This document shows positions 47,400-60,554 of a stretch of 64,000 bases of DNA, piece by piece (the stretch's first letter is position 1; each line of letters opens with the position of its first letter). Both the position numbers and the translations under genes were made by a program. The notes beneath the pieces were generated by a model. The model ran no database searches, was not told the origin of the DNA, and was given only the letters and a program-made list of their open reading frames with translations. The stretch covers positions 701,520 through 765,519 of the forward strand of contig NMRA01000159.1 in assembly GCA_002633005.1 (NCBI GenBank). The letters run 5' to 3'. This DNA comes from Phoronis australis. Its lineage: Eukaryota > Phoronida > Phoronidae.

Positions 47400-47828
47400 T
47401 TCGGCACTCTTCATATGCTGGCTATGTATTCATATACCGTCTTTTTTCTTTAATGGTTTATAATGGAATAAGACACATTAACAAAAACACGCTTTCCATG
47501 AAGTGACTCAAACAGGCACACACTCGCACATAAACCTCGACCGTTGCGGAAGTCTGTAACAAGCCAAATTTAATCAGATCTCCGTAATTGAGCTTTCTGT
47601 TTCTTCACTTATAATAAAACAACTCACCTTCATTGCTAAATGCGTCATTAGTCATGGCTCTTTGACTTATTTTCTCTGCAGCACACCCTTGAGAAAGAGC
47701 GCACCGCTCGATACGTGGGAATATTTTAATATATTTTAGTACCGACGCTCGTCATTTTAGTTTTACTAGTTTTACTATTTTACTTATAGAGAAGTGAATG
47801 TGATGCTTGGCTGCATAATTGTGGATAA

Positions 47829-47975
47829 TTAATAACGGTACAGTATTTAGTACCGGTGAATTAGAACCGGTTTACTAGTTAATACCGGTACACTAGTCAA
47901 TACTGGTACAGTAAGTAGTACCGACACAGCGATTAGCACTAGCACAGTAAGATGTAGCGGCTCAGTGATTAGCAT
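47829..47975 (+). repeat. 18-bp minisatellite downstream of paralog 2
   Basis: Counterpart of 9545-9658 with about two additional units (taccggtgaattagaaccgg). Confidence 0.78.
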
Positions 47976-48300
47976 TGGTTTTCACATTTACAAATTGCCA
48001 CTTTTAAATGTGCTTAGTTTCAGTTACCCTTTCTGGTTGGATGCATGCTCGAGCAAGCATGTATACGGGAACTAAGATGACTTTCAAGACGATCAAGAAT
48101 TCCAGCTCCACTTTTTTGGTCGCCGTTAACTTTTTCACCGCGCGATTACTATAAAGTGTTTGAATAGAAGTCACACGAGTTTGGCCACAACAAGAGACTG
48201 AGCAAAGCGCTTCGCTGATTCCCTAAAAGCCTAGCCAGCACGTGCTGGCAACTGACCACCTAGCGGCACGCAGGGAACCAGCGAGAGCGAAGAGCGTGAC

Positions 48301-48444
48301 CTGCCTCCCGTTCAGTAACGCTAGGACCTCGCTAAAAGACAAGACTGCGCGAGATTACGAGATATATTGTCGTACATTTTAGATGAGAACACGTGACGTT
48401 AACTAGATTTTACCTAGGTCCTAGCATTACTAAACGCACGCCTG
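48301..48444 (-). mobile_element. MITE, family M1, copy 4
   Basis: Ends cctcccgttcagtaacgcta and cctagcattactaaacgca; paralog of 9979-10121. Confidence 0.8.
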
Positions 48445-49162
48445 GTGGCTGGTCTTTGCAAAAGGTAGCATGGTAAGACATGACATCGGGAAGTGTTTGT
48501 GAGATTTGTATCTCTTGGACTTTTTCGTGAACTGGCGTGATTTCGCGTAACTTTTATCCAGCGACGGAAGCCCCATTGAACTTCGACAGATTTTCATGGA
48601 TATGCTAGAATAATATTGACACAATTGTCTCCAGAGTCATGAAACGTGTATGTGTTAATTAAAACTCATATGAATAAATGAATAATTCGATGTTCTTCGC
48701 TGCATCTTCAAATGAGTAATTTTTATGGGGTACCTTACCGCCTGTGTAGCCTACTTTCTTGTAACCTGGTTCCCGGGCCTCACAAGATGACGTCACTGAT
48801 AACTTGTGAAGGCCCAGGTACAGGGCACTAGAACGATGGTTTTCATTGGCTGTCAGCTGGCAATTTTTAACCAGGAAGTTGACGTGCGTATGCTTATATC
48901 CGGTAATACGTTATCAGATCGCTAGGTGTCGCGAGAGTAAAAGTTATTTTTTGGGTTGCGTTTGCGGCCCGGTGAAACTCTCTGGTGATGTAGCTGTTTA
49001 TATTGTTATTTTATCAACAGACTGAGCTGAAATTCACGTAATTATCGCGCATCGATTCCTTATTATGGAAATAAATCTGAATTAAAAATGGCTTCGCTCT
49101 TTTCATTTGGCTTTTTCAGTTTCAGTATTTGAACACTTTATATGAATTGAAAACGTCACTTG

Positions 49163-49326
49163 CAGGGGCGGATCCAGGATTTTGAGCTGTGGGGAGAGGG
49201 CAGGGGCAAGGGCGGAGTATTTTGACCGTCAGACATTCACACCCGCAACTGAACTGCCAAATGGAATCTAGCCTAGACAGGGCCATGGCCCCCTTGCTGT
49301 CGACCCCCCCCCCTAAATCCGTCACT
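49163..49326. mobile_element. hAT-like MITE inside the 5.45 kb element
   Basis: Starts caggggcggatccaggattt and ends in reverse cagtgacggatttaggggg, the same terminal pattern as 40397-40551. No target duplication is visible. Confidence 0.6.
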
Positions 49327-50258
49327 GTACAGTGTTACAGTATACACATCATTCACTCCCTAGAACACTACAATTTCCGACCCTTCAGGTAACCACAATT
49401 TTCGAGTTACACCCCTCCCCACGTTGCCATAATTTTTTCATCCCATTTCCCTCTTTGAGTTGGGACCCCGCACAACTTGAGGGAAGTCATTCAGATCATC
49501 TTGGGTATATTCGGAGCATTAAATTTCTCCTTTAAGGTGAAGTTAACCTGCGTGACTTTCAAACTTAGTGGAGAATGATTGGCCATAATGACCAAAAGTT
49601 CGAGCATGCACTGAAAACAGTTACTTCCACGGGCATCCAGAACACCTCGGGTGTTTTCGTAACCTCAAATTTCACCCAATAGGTGAACACTTCCTGCATG
49701 TGTGCGGACTCCAGTTAGCCTATTTCTCAAGACTGAAAATCACGTGACTTGCCATATTTTAGATAAAGTTCATCTTCGAGAGGATGTTTTAGGCTACGAA
49801 AATACCCGAAGTGTTTTGAAGAAAAGTTTGTAAATAGGTAAATAGCCGACGTGCTCTAGATGTTCCGAGGGTAAATTTGTAGCTAGGAAAATACCGGATA
49901 TGTGTCCCAAATGGGCCCTAAGCTTTAGTTTTATGCATAATCTGGTAATAGAAGAATCTCCAACCATTTAGACAGTGGCTAAAAAACATTAGGTTTGTAG
50001 TCCGAGGTTTGAAGTTCAATGTAGCCTAATGTTCCAAATGCACAATCTTTTCATAAGGGTTAATGCTAACAACTGAATCCTTTCATAGTAATTCTTGAAC
50101 AGCTGTCTTTTTCACCCATTAAGCTTGAAGAAGTCGGCTTAGAGATTCCTGTTGTCAAAAATGAGTCTGGTGTACAAAGTTTTAAAAATACAGGTATCAT
50201 ATTAAAACCCCTTCTGCAGTAGGAAAAATGTACCATTTGCAGTGTTTTTAACTTCCAG

Positions 50259-50464
50259 AGTGCAACCCATTGTATTCATGGGAAAAGGTTTGCTTTGGCA
50301 GGGATTTTTTCAAGCACCATTTTGAAGAGAAATTGTTCGAGAAAACTCACCCAGCTAGGTGTCATGTCCGGTATACATGTAAACCTGTAGGAGTATCCCC
50401 TGGAATGGTTTTAGGAGGGTACTCTGAAAGCCCAATGATGGTGAAACAAACCCTATTCCTATAA
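50259..50464 (+). CDS. Exon-like frame inside 5.45 kb element, unknown
   Basis: After acttccag the frame reads CNPLYSWEKVCFGRDFFKHH, EKTHPARCHVRYTCKPVG and on to a stop at 50462-50464. Cys/His/aromatic-rich composition looks protein-like. It may be the last exon of the element's gene. No family recognised. Confidence 0.35.
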
Positions 50465-50469
50465 ACCTA

Positions 50470-53400
50470 ACAATGTGGGTTGAACATCATGGAAAGTACA
50501 AGCGCAATTGGTGATTTCAGAATGCGCTTGTGAGAGGATGTCTTCTGGCTTCCAGATTTCCTTTCAATTAAATTCCTTAAAGTTGTTTTGTATGCGTCTT
50601 GTGTGAAAAAGAATATAGTTTTGATCTGAACAACTTACCACTATATACAGGAATTGGAATGACTAAAAGAAGAAAAATTTCCAGGTGATCAATCGTTTCA
50701 CAAATAGGCTTGTGAGATAGAAATATTTTTTGTGTTGTAAAATTTAAGTGGAATAAATGTTTTTGCATAAATCAAGTCAAAATAATGATAAAAAAGATGC
50801 TGGAAAACCAAAAAGAGGAAATAAAAACAAAAAATAGGAAATCCTCTTAAAAGAGGAAAATTCCAAGCCATGTTTCTATCCCTGTCTCAACTTGTTCCTT
50901 AGTGGACTTGGAAGAACTCAAACTTTGTTATTGCCCAAAGCCATAGTTATTGCACCAGGTCTTAAGCAATAACAAACTATCAGTTCAACGGAAGCCAATA
51001 TGCCACGTGTAATCTCATTAAGTAACAGTACGAGATCAAGAGTCTAACCACGAGCACACACGTGAAGATTGACAGCGGACACTAGTATCCAAATCCAACT
51101 GCTGGACATGCCAATCTTCATGCGAGCAATTGTGATTAGATTTTTGCTACTATTTTGGCCAAAAACAACATTGTTAGTACGAGACCAATCTTATATTGTT
51201 ACATGTTGGTTCTAAAAAGAGGTTGGATTAATAGCAGCTTGAAAATGGTACACTGTGTGTATAAGGAACTTAAAAGGGGTTCATTTTTTCAATACAGTTC
51301 ATTACAGATGTTTTCTTATTCTCCACAATGTATTTAAATGCTTTTTGGGCTAAACAGATTCTAGCCCAGTCTTGTATGGATTGATTTAAAACCCTGAAAA
51401 GGGATTATGTGATCATATTTTGGGAATACACCTATTGAGTGAAGTTTTCAATCCAAATCGAACTCAAAAGTGTTTTTGTCACTTGCAGTCTACTTTCTTG
51501 CGAGATCAAGATAGTGCTTAATGACCACTAGATTCGAACTAAAATTTGAGTAAAAATTTAAGATTTCTAGTAAAACCTCTAACTCAGACTCGAACTTTTA
51601 GCTCTAATGCTGGGATCATTTATTGCCACCAATAAGCACTCAAATATAGAATAAAAGAAACTTATCTCGAGTTCAAACAAAAGTAGAATTATTATAGAAA
51701 ATAACAAACAATCTTGAGTAAAAAGTTGAAACCCTGGACCCAGGTGTTACTTTCATAATGGTCTATGCTTTCACAAGGCAGTGAATGTGCAACTTGAGTG
51801 GAAGTCGGGTCTTTAATAACCTATTCCCCCAGCACCACTAGTGTAGTCAGAATTATTCAACAGAGGTTGCCAAACTTGAAATTTTTGGCGATCAATGATT
51901 GTGACTGTAATGACAGGCAACCTGGAGGCACTGCATGAACAGGGGACAGGGACAGAGGAGCTAGGCAAGCACAAAACTGAAATGAGTTTCTATCAGGGGA
52001 AGGATCTGCAATGAAGAGGGTGTAGCCTTGTTGTGCGCCCTATGGCTATGTTAATGCCCAGACTTACTACTTCAGTCTATCCTTAAACTAGACCACATTT
52101 CTAATCAATACATCAGAAAAATAAAGTTCCCAATGTTAGACAAATTTCTTATCATGTTGTGTGTTTTGTAGCTTATGAGTGTAATATTTCTAGGAACACA
52201 TTAATGACATCACGGTTTTTAATTTTGAGTCAACGTGAGGGTGTTTGCCAGTGCGAATGTTCTCAAGCATTTCACACTGCCCAACTCTTGCCACGAGGGG
52301 GCGCCCTCAATAAGAGTCAAATTTGTAATTTGTAAAGACCGAAACGTTGACTAAAATCACTGCTGTATTATATAGATCATAACCACAAGAATGAAACACT
52401 AGCATGTTGCTCAAAACACTGAGCAAAGCATAATGATAATAGTCGCATACAGGGGAGGAGCCCCACTTTGAGAACCAGTGTTTTCTACAGCATAACAAGA
52501 ACCAGTTTTTCACTGAATAGCAGGCGTTAAAACTTGTTCTCAAAATGCAGATAGCCATTGAGTGACTATTGCCTGGATAACAATCCAACCCACCTAACGC
52601 ACAAGAAACCGTCGATTTGGGTTAAGTGACCCAACTTAAAATCTTTGAAGTACCCTGACCTCCCAATTTTGATATGTGACATGTTTTTGCTACAAGTCAT
52701 TTCACCGAACCAGGTTTTTAAAGTTCGCTTGCCTACAAATTCTAACTCCAGGATGCTTTGATTACAGCGAACCATAGTAGTTTCTGAATGTTTTAGAATG
52801 GTTCTGGTTTTGCAATTAGAGTGAAATTAATAGCTGATTGTTGCAAACTGCAACACTTGACATCATGTGAACCTGGAAAGCAAAAAAATGAAACAGTCGA
52901 CGAGTCGGGGTCCAAGAGAGAGAGAACACTTGTATAGATTGCATATGACCAAATGTGCCGCTCTGACCAGTGACTCAGGCATTGCAAAAGTCACCCTGAA
53001 AGGGCGAATTTCCAAATAAATTCCACACAAAAATATTTACTTTTAGGTTTGAACTGTATAAAATGGTCCATTTTTGCGCCAAAACCACTGAATGTTTCAT
53101 ATACAACTGAGGCTTCTTGTGTTAAAAAGAATACAGTCCAGCTTTTTGATGAAATTCAATTCCCTGTAAATAATAACTTTGCATAATTTTATGTTATCAG
53201 AAAAGTGGACTATTCCATTGAGGCTCTAACCACCGTGAGGCACCTTTAACTAGCCCTCGACCATATACTATATTATTTAGTGAAAAGTTGAGGGCTGATC
53301 AAAAGTGGCTGTGCTCTAACCAAAATGGGTCAGTTTTAATGGCTGTGTCAACTCACAAAAGAGTGAGGTTTTATCTTGCTGATTATACTGAAGAGTGGGT

Positions 53401-54170
53401 ACAATCCTAATTTCACAGCAACAAACACACTCCGAAATAATTGAACACTCCGTGCGACTGTACGATGGCAGTCATTCCTGAATGACACCGCCAAAAGCGG
53501 CAATGTCAGTCATTATAAAACTATTACTAGACCACTTAATGTTTTTGTGTTTAGAACCATTGACTGCATTTTTATGCTCCTAACTTCTGTTAGTAGTGAC
53601 AAGTGTGCCAGTCTACTTATGCAGGTGAGTGACAATGAATAATAGCAGAATTTCAGCATATATCCTTATCTGACCAACTAGTTCAACCTTCACGGTATTC
53701 ACGGGAGCTTATATAACGTACATGAACATGTTAACATACGAGAGGGTGTACTCTGAAAAGATCGAGACAATCTCCCGTGGCCGCGACGCACTCAGCTACT
53801 CCTTTCCCACTATTCGGTGCCTAAAAGTAAAATGACTGTTGAGTGTTGGTGGCCTAATTTCTTCCACAAATTATTTAGTAGAAAGTCATATCACTTCAGA
53901 ATCCAGCATAGTATACAAGGCAATTATCATAAAATGTTTCGTATACGTCACTGGTGATGTATTCCTTGACTCGTTAGCTTTGAAATGCGGGAGTTTGATG
54001 AAAACAGAGAGACTTAAACGGCTGTAAATCCATCGACATTCTTTTACTGGAAGTCGCCATGTTGGTGAACTAGTTTGACCTATTATACAACTGATCAATA
54101 GAATGCCTTGTTTCTTGAAATCTTAACAGCCAATGAATGATATTCCAAGAATGCGGATGGAAAAGTGCCC
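50470..54170. other. Interior of the 5.45 kb element, no gene recognised
   Basis: Short open frames on both strands (52307-52775 minus, 51155-51337 plus) without family resemblance or supported splice structure. Confidence 0.4.
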
Positions 54171-54211
54171 TGTAGCAGACCCCAACCAATCTCGTGGGTC
54201 TGTGCAGACTA

Positions 54212-54464
54212 ACTTTCTTGCGCCGTCCACAGGCGATGTAATAAATTGCCTACCACCTTCCAAGTTGTTGACAACAGTGAATCTGTAGATGGCGTTGTTC
54301 GTCTATTTAACAGTGCTTTGTGCGACTTCCTAGCACATTTACGGTAAAATCCCCTCAATTTCGTACAAAATAATTTCCGAATTGTACTTCTTCATTTTTC
54401 AAGCTCTTCTAAAAATGTTGTGAATGTCCACAATTTTTCAAAATATTTTTTGTTGGTAGCTATA
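54212..54464 (+). repeat. Displaced tail of the duplicated block
   Basis: Resumes homology to 10418-10663 after the insertion, starting with the second actttcttg. Confidence 0.88.
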
Positions 54465-55514
54465 AAGACCTTTCTAAATATTACCTCATGAATATTAAGA
54501 GGAAATGCCAAAACGAGGCTTATACTGATAAACTACTTCATGCAGCCTCCCGCCTCTAGAAATTCTTGATCCACTAGGAGACGCTTAGCGCCATAGTGTC
54601 CCTAACCAATCATAACAACGCATAGGTAGGTTAAAGGTCAGGAGGCTTAGGCGCTAGTACCGTGAGCCCGAAGTCAGTGTGTAGTCTGCAGAGCAAAGTC
54701 AAGTTTACAATAACAGTATTTTGAATTTCTGGAATTCCACAGTCTACAGTATGACAGTGTTAGCTGGGTCATTGGGGACACAGCTCTCTGTTAACTTGTA
54801 CATATAACCAAAACAAAAGTGAACTGAACGCCAGCCAGCCGCATGTGCTTGCATTGGTTTAAGCGGGCTGCCAAAGCGTTTTTTGTTAATCTTCAGATGT
54901 TTGCCAATGCAAATTTGTTGTGTGGAATCCACTCCTAAGTAACAGCATTGAATTAAAACGAAGAACAACGTACTGTGGATCACAAAAAACGAAACAACAT
55001 TTTGAAGATAACTAGTATCAACTATATACTCACAGGCGAAATCTGAATAAAACTGTTTTATAAAATCCGACTTTTTTCAAACTTCGAATGTATTTCTAAT
55101 CGCATACCCGATGAAAAAATGAACATAACAGTTTCTTACCGATTCTGAGCTAATCTCTCAACTACAGAGTCAAGTTCCATTGCAAGACAGCCAGGCGATC
55201 GGCAACATTTCATCTCACAGCACTGTACGTGGATCCATTTTCTGAACACAAGAGACGTGGAAAAAATTTTGAAAAACAGCATGGAATTTGGATCAGCGAC
55301 CTCTGAGTACTCCTGGTAGTCACCTAGGCTATCGGCAAATCCGATGGCAAAATGAATTTAGCCACAAACGTGACTTCAAAATGAGCTATGCGCTCAAATA
55401 TTGGCTCCCGAACGATCGATCGTTAACATATAGGCCTGAACGGGGCAAACTTCTAACTTCAAGAGACGCGGAAAATTTTTCACCAATAACGCTGATATTT
55501 GGCACTAACAAGTC
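54465..55514. other. No gene recognised
   Basis: Unique-looking spacer up to the TTAA target of the third transposon copy. Confidence 0.45.
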
Positions 55515-55518
55515 TTAA

Positions 55519-58500
55519 GTACTAGTCCACGAGAGCACCAGCCATGAGCGGCAAGGTGGGGGTCAGCCGATTTTCACCAAATTTGGCACATAGGTAGTCC
55601 TATGGGATCTATAAACAGCGGTAAAATATTTCCTCAAAATATTGCGTTTTTCTAAAGTTATAGGCTCAAACACATTTTACGGCTTCGCAGCCATGTTTTC
55701 ACGGTATAAAAACTGTCCAGTTTTAACTGTTCATATTTTTCCTTGAATGAAAGCTATTGATTTATTATTCACTGGGCATTGTTTAGTGGTGCCTGTAGAT
55801 TGTTACACAGATGTCTTGAAACACGATTCCGATTTACCACCATCATTTAGTGATTTTACTACACTCCCCCCCGTTATGCCATTTTGAGGTTGTGTTCAAT
55901 ACACTGCTGTACCAAATCTGCCCCCACTGTTATGAGAATGAAACTTAGCCAAAATGTTGACAAAACATGTTACTTTCATTTCATAAAATAAAAACTTTGT
56001 CAGCCAGTTTATTAGTTATATATTTTGGCACCTCAAATGTACTAAAATGAGAAATTTTCATATAACTGAAATCGATGCGTGAGCACCGTAAAATCCGATT
56101 GTCCTTCATGTTTTTCGATATTTTGCAACAAGTTAGTTCCTCCTGAATGTTTTGAACGTTTTACTACTGATCACTTAGGGCTATAGTACCCCTAAATACC
56201 ATACATGGCTCCATTTTGTAAAAAGCCGATTATGTCCTCCACAGTGAACAGGGTTAGACATGAACTCGACAAATGTAGGTTACATGTATTTTGATTTACA
56301 GTTGTTTTACTTTGCAATTTCCTCATGGGTATTTCTTCACACATATTCAAGTCAGATTTTCTGTTGATCAAATGTTCATGTAATGCATTGTAATATCAAA
56401 TGAATGACAAGTTAGGTTGCATGACCGCAATTTTTCCCACGACTTAAAACAAAAGACCGCAGAAATTTTCCTGACGAAATACCGGGTTTGCAGTTCTGTA
56501 AAAACATTCGAATGACAAGACAAACTCCACCACTGTCCATGGCAACTCGTCGCATGTTTTTCGCCCATCGGTCCTATCATTGTTTTCCTTTGTTGTGTCA
56601 TTGTTAGATGTAACAACACAGGTCGCATGGATATAGAACCTTGCGTACATCAGACCGTTGCCGATAAGTGCTCGTCATTATATCTTTATTATAACAACGG
56701 AAACAATGAAGATGCTAATCTATTGTTCTCTATGCGACCAGGTTTCCCGTGGATGACCACAGAAGAGGAATCCCAAAGTATCCACAAACAATGACCACGC
56801 ACCTTAGTAACTATTACCGCGCACACGAATCCTTTCCGTGGAACCTAAACACCAAATTTTTATATCCGTGTATTGTGTTGTATTGCTCATGGTACGGGTT
56901 CAGACTCTGTTGTATTAAGATTCCAGTCCCCAACCCTGTAATATGTACTTTGAGTAAAATTTCTAGACAATGCAGGTTTATGGATTTATTCTCCTTCAAA
57001 TGAAGAGTAAAAATCAAATTCTGCACAGGTTTTTTAAAAGTAATCACTTATTGGAAGATCACACATCTAAAAAATAAAACAATGTTTGACAATTTTATTC
57101 ATTATCTTATTTGAAAATTGCCTACCTCACAGACAACTCATCTAAGTTGAAAATATTCCTTGTGAAAAAATATAAAATACCAACCAGAGACTTGTGTACT
57201 ACAAAATATGTTTTCGTAATACAATGCAAAGATAACTGTACAGTCAAAAGTGCAAATGTTATGACTCTAATAAAAAATTGCCTTCTAGATCTTTTCAACA
57301 CTCTAATTGCTACAGGACAGAGTCAACCACACAAAGCTCATAAAGTCAGGGAATTACATTTAAGGTGATGTAGTCTCACTGCGAAAAAGTGATTTCGCAA
57401 TATCGCTGACAACACTGGAAATCTCTTCTTCACAAACTTGAGGTAGCTGTATTTACCACATCAATGTTCTTATCAAAACTAACCACCACAAAATGAAAAA
57501 TTGGCTTGTCGGTTCCAATTAGGCAGCATTTTACAATGAAATGGTCATGAAAAAATACTTTTGCAACATGGTTTGCATTACAATTGCCCTACGATTACAG
57601 TTGTACATACATACTAGACCAGTAACAAAATTACCCATGGGAACCATAAAATGGTCAATTCGCCAAAAAAACAAGGAGCCACCAGAGCTAATGTGCCAAT
57701 ACTTTTCAGTACTGCAACAAAAAATCATTTGAAGTGGACATAAACTCGCCTAAAATCACATAAAACAACTTTTGATTTAGACATTTTACCATCACGAAAT
57801 AGGTATTACTTCCAGGTCACTTTTGAGCAATTTCAGAACTTTGAAAGATCTGGCAATATGCAATTGCTAGAGACCAGACTAATAGTGTGTGATTTTATAC
57901 ACACAGCATGGTCTCAAGGAATAGCAAACTGTCAATTCGCTATAATTCCAGAAATCACTTCCCATCTGGATAAGGAACAAACTGAGCAAATTTTATAGAG
58001 GTAAATGGTCTAAATCAAAACTTATTACCTCCTGGACAGAATATGGGTTTACAACCCAGGCAGAAAGATAAGTTAACAAAACCAGCCTAACTGCAACAGG
58101 GTCTCAAATTTCAGTAATATATACCCATTTACAAACAAAAATCTATAATGGTAAATAAAATGCGGAAACATAAATTCAGATCAATTACGCATCTTCAAGG
58201 AAAAGGAATAGTACAGTGGTCAGAAATCATCTAAATGTGATGGCGACACTGAGAAATCCTGTCAGACCAAAAAATCCAGTGGCTAAACAAAATGAACAAT
58301 GTACCATTACCATGTGGCCCAGGATCATGATCCGTGCCTGGAGAAAAATTCAGTCTTAGACTAGGTAAATTTTAGATTTGTGCTGTTCACACAAGCAGTT
58401 CTGGTGCAAACAAAGCTTGCGACAACACACAAGCCTACTTCCCTACACAGCTGTGCTGATACAATAATGCCCCCACTGGATTTAGCAGATCAGCCAGAGT

Positions 58501-60550
58501 ATTTACAGGTCCAGCCACTGTACTGTTTCCTCCCTTTGAATTTTTACAATGCTACATCCTTGACAATCGCAGATTGCCTCTTTCTATGCATACTCCACTT
58601 CCTCTGTCCCAGTTTCCCCACATTTGCTGAAAGTGGCCTATCTCAACAAATTACTTTGGACCTGTTGTGGTATAAGCCAGTAATCTTTGGCAAATACTTT
58701 TTCCCCAACTCGTTCCTCAAGCTACAAATTCTCTTTGACATATCTTCTGGGAGTAGACTTTTCGGCCTCTCTCTAGCCCCCTCACTTAGTTGTCCAGAAG
58801 GGTACCTTCTTGCTGGTTGTGAACTTTTCCATACCCAACCTTTACTAATAATCGGCAAGTCTCCAACTTCAGCAGAAGCCACTTCTTCAGCATAAGCCTT
58901 TCCTGATTCCTAAAATTGTATTAATGAAAAATTAAACATATTAAATTTAATGTGGCCATTTCGGCTCACAAAATATGAATACCAAGCTAAAGTGAAGGCA
59001 CCAATATTTTTTACGGCTTTAGCATGTTTAATTAACTTCATAATTGCAGAAAATCATTGGTAGACAAAACATACTCCCTAGTCTCTAAAAGTAGTTCATG
59101 GGCAGAAGTCATGTTTCACATTTGGTGGTTGTTATGAAAAGTTATGATGACTACCTATTTTCTATGCCAATGTATACATGTAGTTGCATAAACATCAACA
59201 CATTTGAATAAGATATGATTAAGCAATAAGGCCCAAGTTATAAGCAATCACGGTGTGTCAATAAAAGTATTTTTGCATGAATGACGTGCTTCTAAAAATA
59301 TTCCTCAGGGTCAGACCCTGGAGTTTAGTGATTCCTACCTGAGCTCACACGAAGCAGGACGTTGAACCTTGACTTAACGTCTTTGGTCATTTTTCAGACC
59401 TCTATCAGATTTCTCCTCTAGTGTGCAGTGGATGTTCTAAGTGTCTTTGGCGACGCCAATATATCTCGAGTGTTGTAACGATGATTCGGGCAAGTGAACC
59501 TAATACGGTAGATTATGTAGCTCCTGCTGCACACAGTGCCTCCGAGGCAGACACTGAGACAGACTACTCAGGAGGACACGTTCCACCTCCACATCAGCTC
59601 CACGTACTCTTATAAGGTGCTCAAATGTCTCGCTCTATACCTTGTGTATTTCCCTAGAGTTTCCAAAGTTGTTTCTCCCCGCAATTTGTAGAAATACCAC
59701 ATTCGATGCGACTGGCAGTGCCAGATAAATAGATAAATTCGCAAACCCGCACTTTAGGTCAGCCATCATTCAACTAACGCATTGTAAGCTTTAGTTTGGT
59801 ATTCAGACGAATTGGATGAACAAATTTAGTATAATTTCATATTTTATTGGGAAATGCTAGTGTCCTTAAAATTAATTAAAAACATTTAAGCAAACCAATT
59901 GTTTTAATTGTTGTTTTATACCACGGCATATTAATGCGTAGAAACGGCGCACAACTAGTGACTGGTTTAACATGACAAATACACATACGCGGTCTGAAAA
60001 TAGTGAAATTCAGACACCTATTACCAAGCCTGCCTGAAGGGCTGACAAAGTTTTTATTGTATTAATTTCAAGGGCATGGAGTCTTCTACATGTCCATGTT
60101 ATTATTTTTAGTTTTCTCGCGGGGGCAGCTTCGCTATAAGGGTACAACTTACTGCTGGTTTTTCACAAGAAGGAAATGTACCTCCACGGAAACAGTTCCA
60201 GTGTTACCATGGTAACAGATATTGCAGTGTCGGTGCCGTTTTTACTGACATTGGTCATGAACCTATCATGTGATATCAAAATTGTTCAGAAACGATTCTG
60301 TTTGAAGCAGAAACTGGAGTAGAAAATTTGGTCAAAAATGACTCATTCCACAGCAAGAAATTGCCTCATTTTGCCCCCAAGAACACTTCCCATGTATCTC
60401 CTAAACCACCAAACTTTGTGGTGTCATACTTCACCCATTTTCTCTCATCCCTAATGTGATTTGTCAAGACTAAACATGTATCTGAATGGTTGACCCCCCA
60501 CCTTGCCGCTTTTTGGCTGTACAGTGGTCGGTGGATCCGTGGACTGATAC
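55519..60550 (+). mobile_element. TTAA-target DNA transposon, copy 2 (most complete)
   Basis: Flanked by TTAA at 55515-55518 and 60551-60554; ends gtactagtccacg and, in reverse, gtatcagtccacg, followed inside by inverted ggcaaggtggggg(t)... blocks. It is 5032 bp with no gap and no internal tandem duplication, so it serves as the reference copy. It holds an exon-like minus frame at 58662-58909 and the open frame 57111-57368. piggyBac or Kolobok affinity is suggested only by the target site. Confidence 0.9.
58662..58909 (-). CDS. Exon-like frame in TTAA element, unknown product
   Basis: Acceptor caattttag before 58909 and donor-like AACAG|GTCCAA after 58662. The phase-0 frame reads ESGKAYAEEVASAEVGDLP, QPARRYPSGQLSEGARER, SLLPEDMSKRICSLRNELG and KKYLPKITGLYHN. 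Composition and helix-forming pattern look like real protein. The corresponding part of copy 1 is in the gap. The frame on the opposite strand (58380-58895) is probably its shadow. Confidence 0.4.
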
Positions 60551-60554
60551 TTAA

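Larger units (their letters stand above)
47400..48761 (+). repeat. Downstream part of duplicated block, before insertion
   Basis: Paralogous to 9174-10426. It includes an 18-bp minisatellite, an M1 MITE and a small (~20 bp) extra segment near 47562. It is cut at 48761 by the 5.45 kb insertion. Confidence 0.88.
48762..54211. mobile_element. 5.45 kb DNA transposon with 9-bp target-site duplication
   Basis: The element is flanked by actttcttg at 48753-48761 and 54212-54220, and the paralogous block (10418-10436) has this word once. The left end begins taacctgg and the right end, in reverse, begins tagtctgc. The ends share acagggcact and tcattggctgt at similar depth in inverted orientation. Each end also has its own stem: cttgtgaaggcccagg pairs with upstream 48766-48785 at the left, agacccc...gggtct near 54178-54203 at the right. 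Inside are a hAT-like MITE (49163-49326) and one exon-like frame (50259-50464). A 9-bp duplication fits Mutator-like elements; 8-10 bp also occurs in others. No transposase was identified. Confidence 0.85.

Noticed and set aside
58380-58895. 171-codon plus-strand frame
   Set aside because: It overlaps the better-supported minus exon, has no ATG at its start and no family resemblance.
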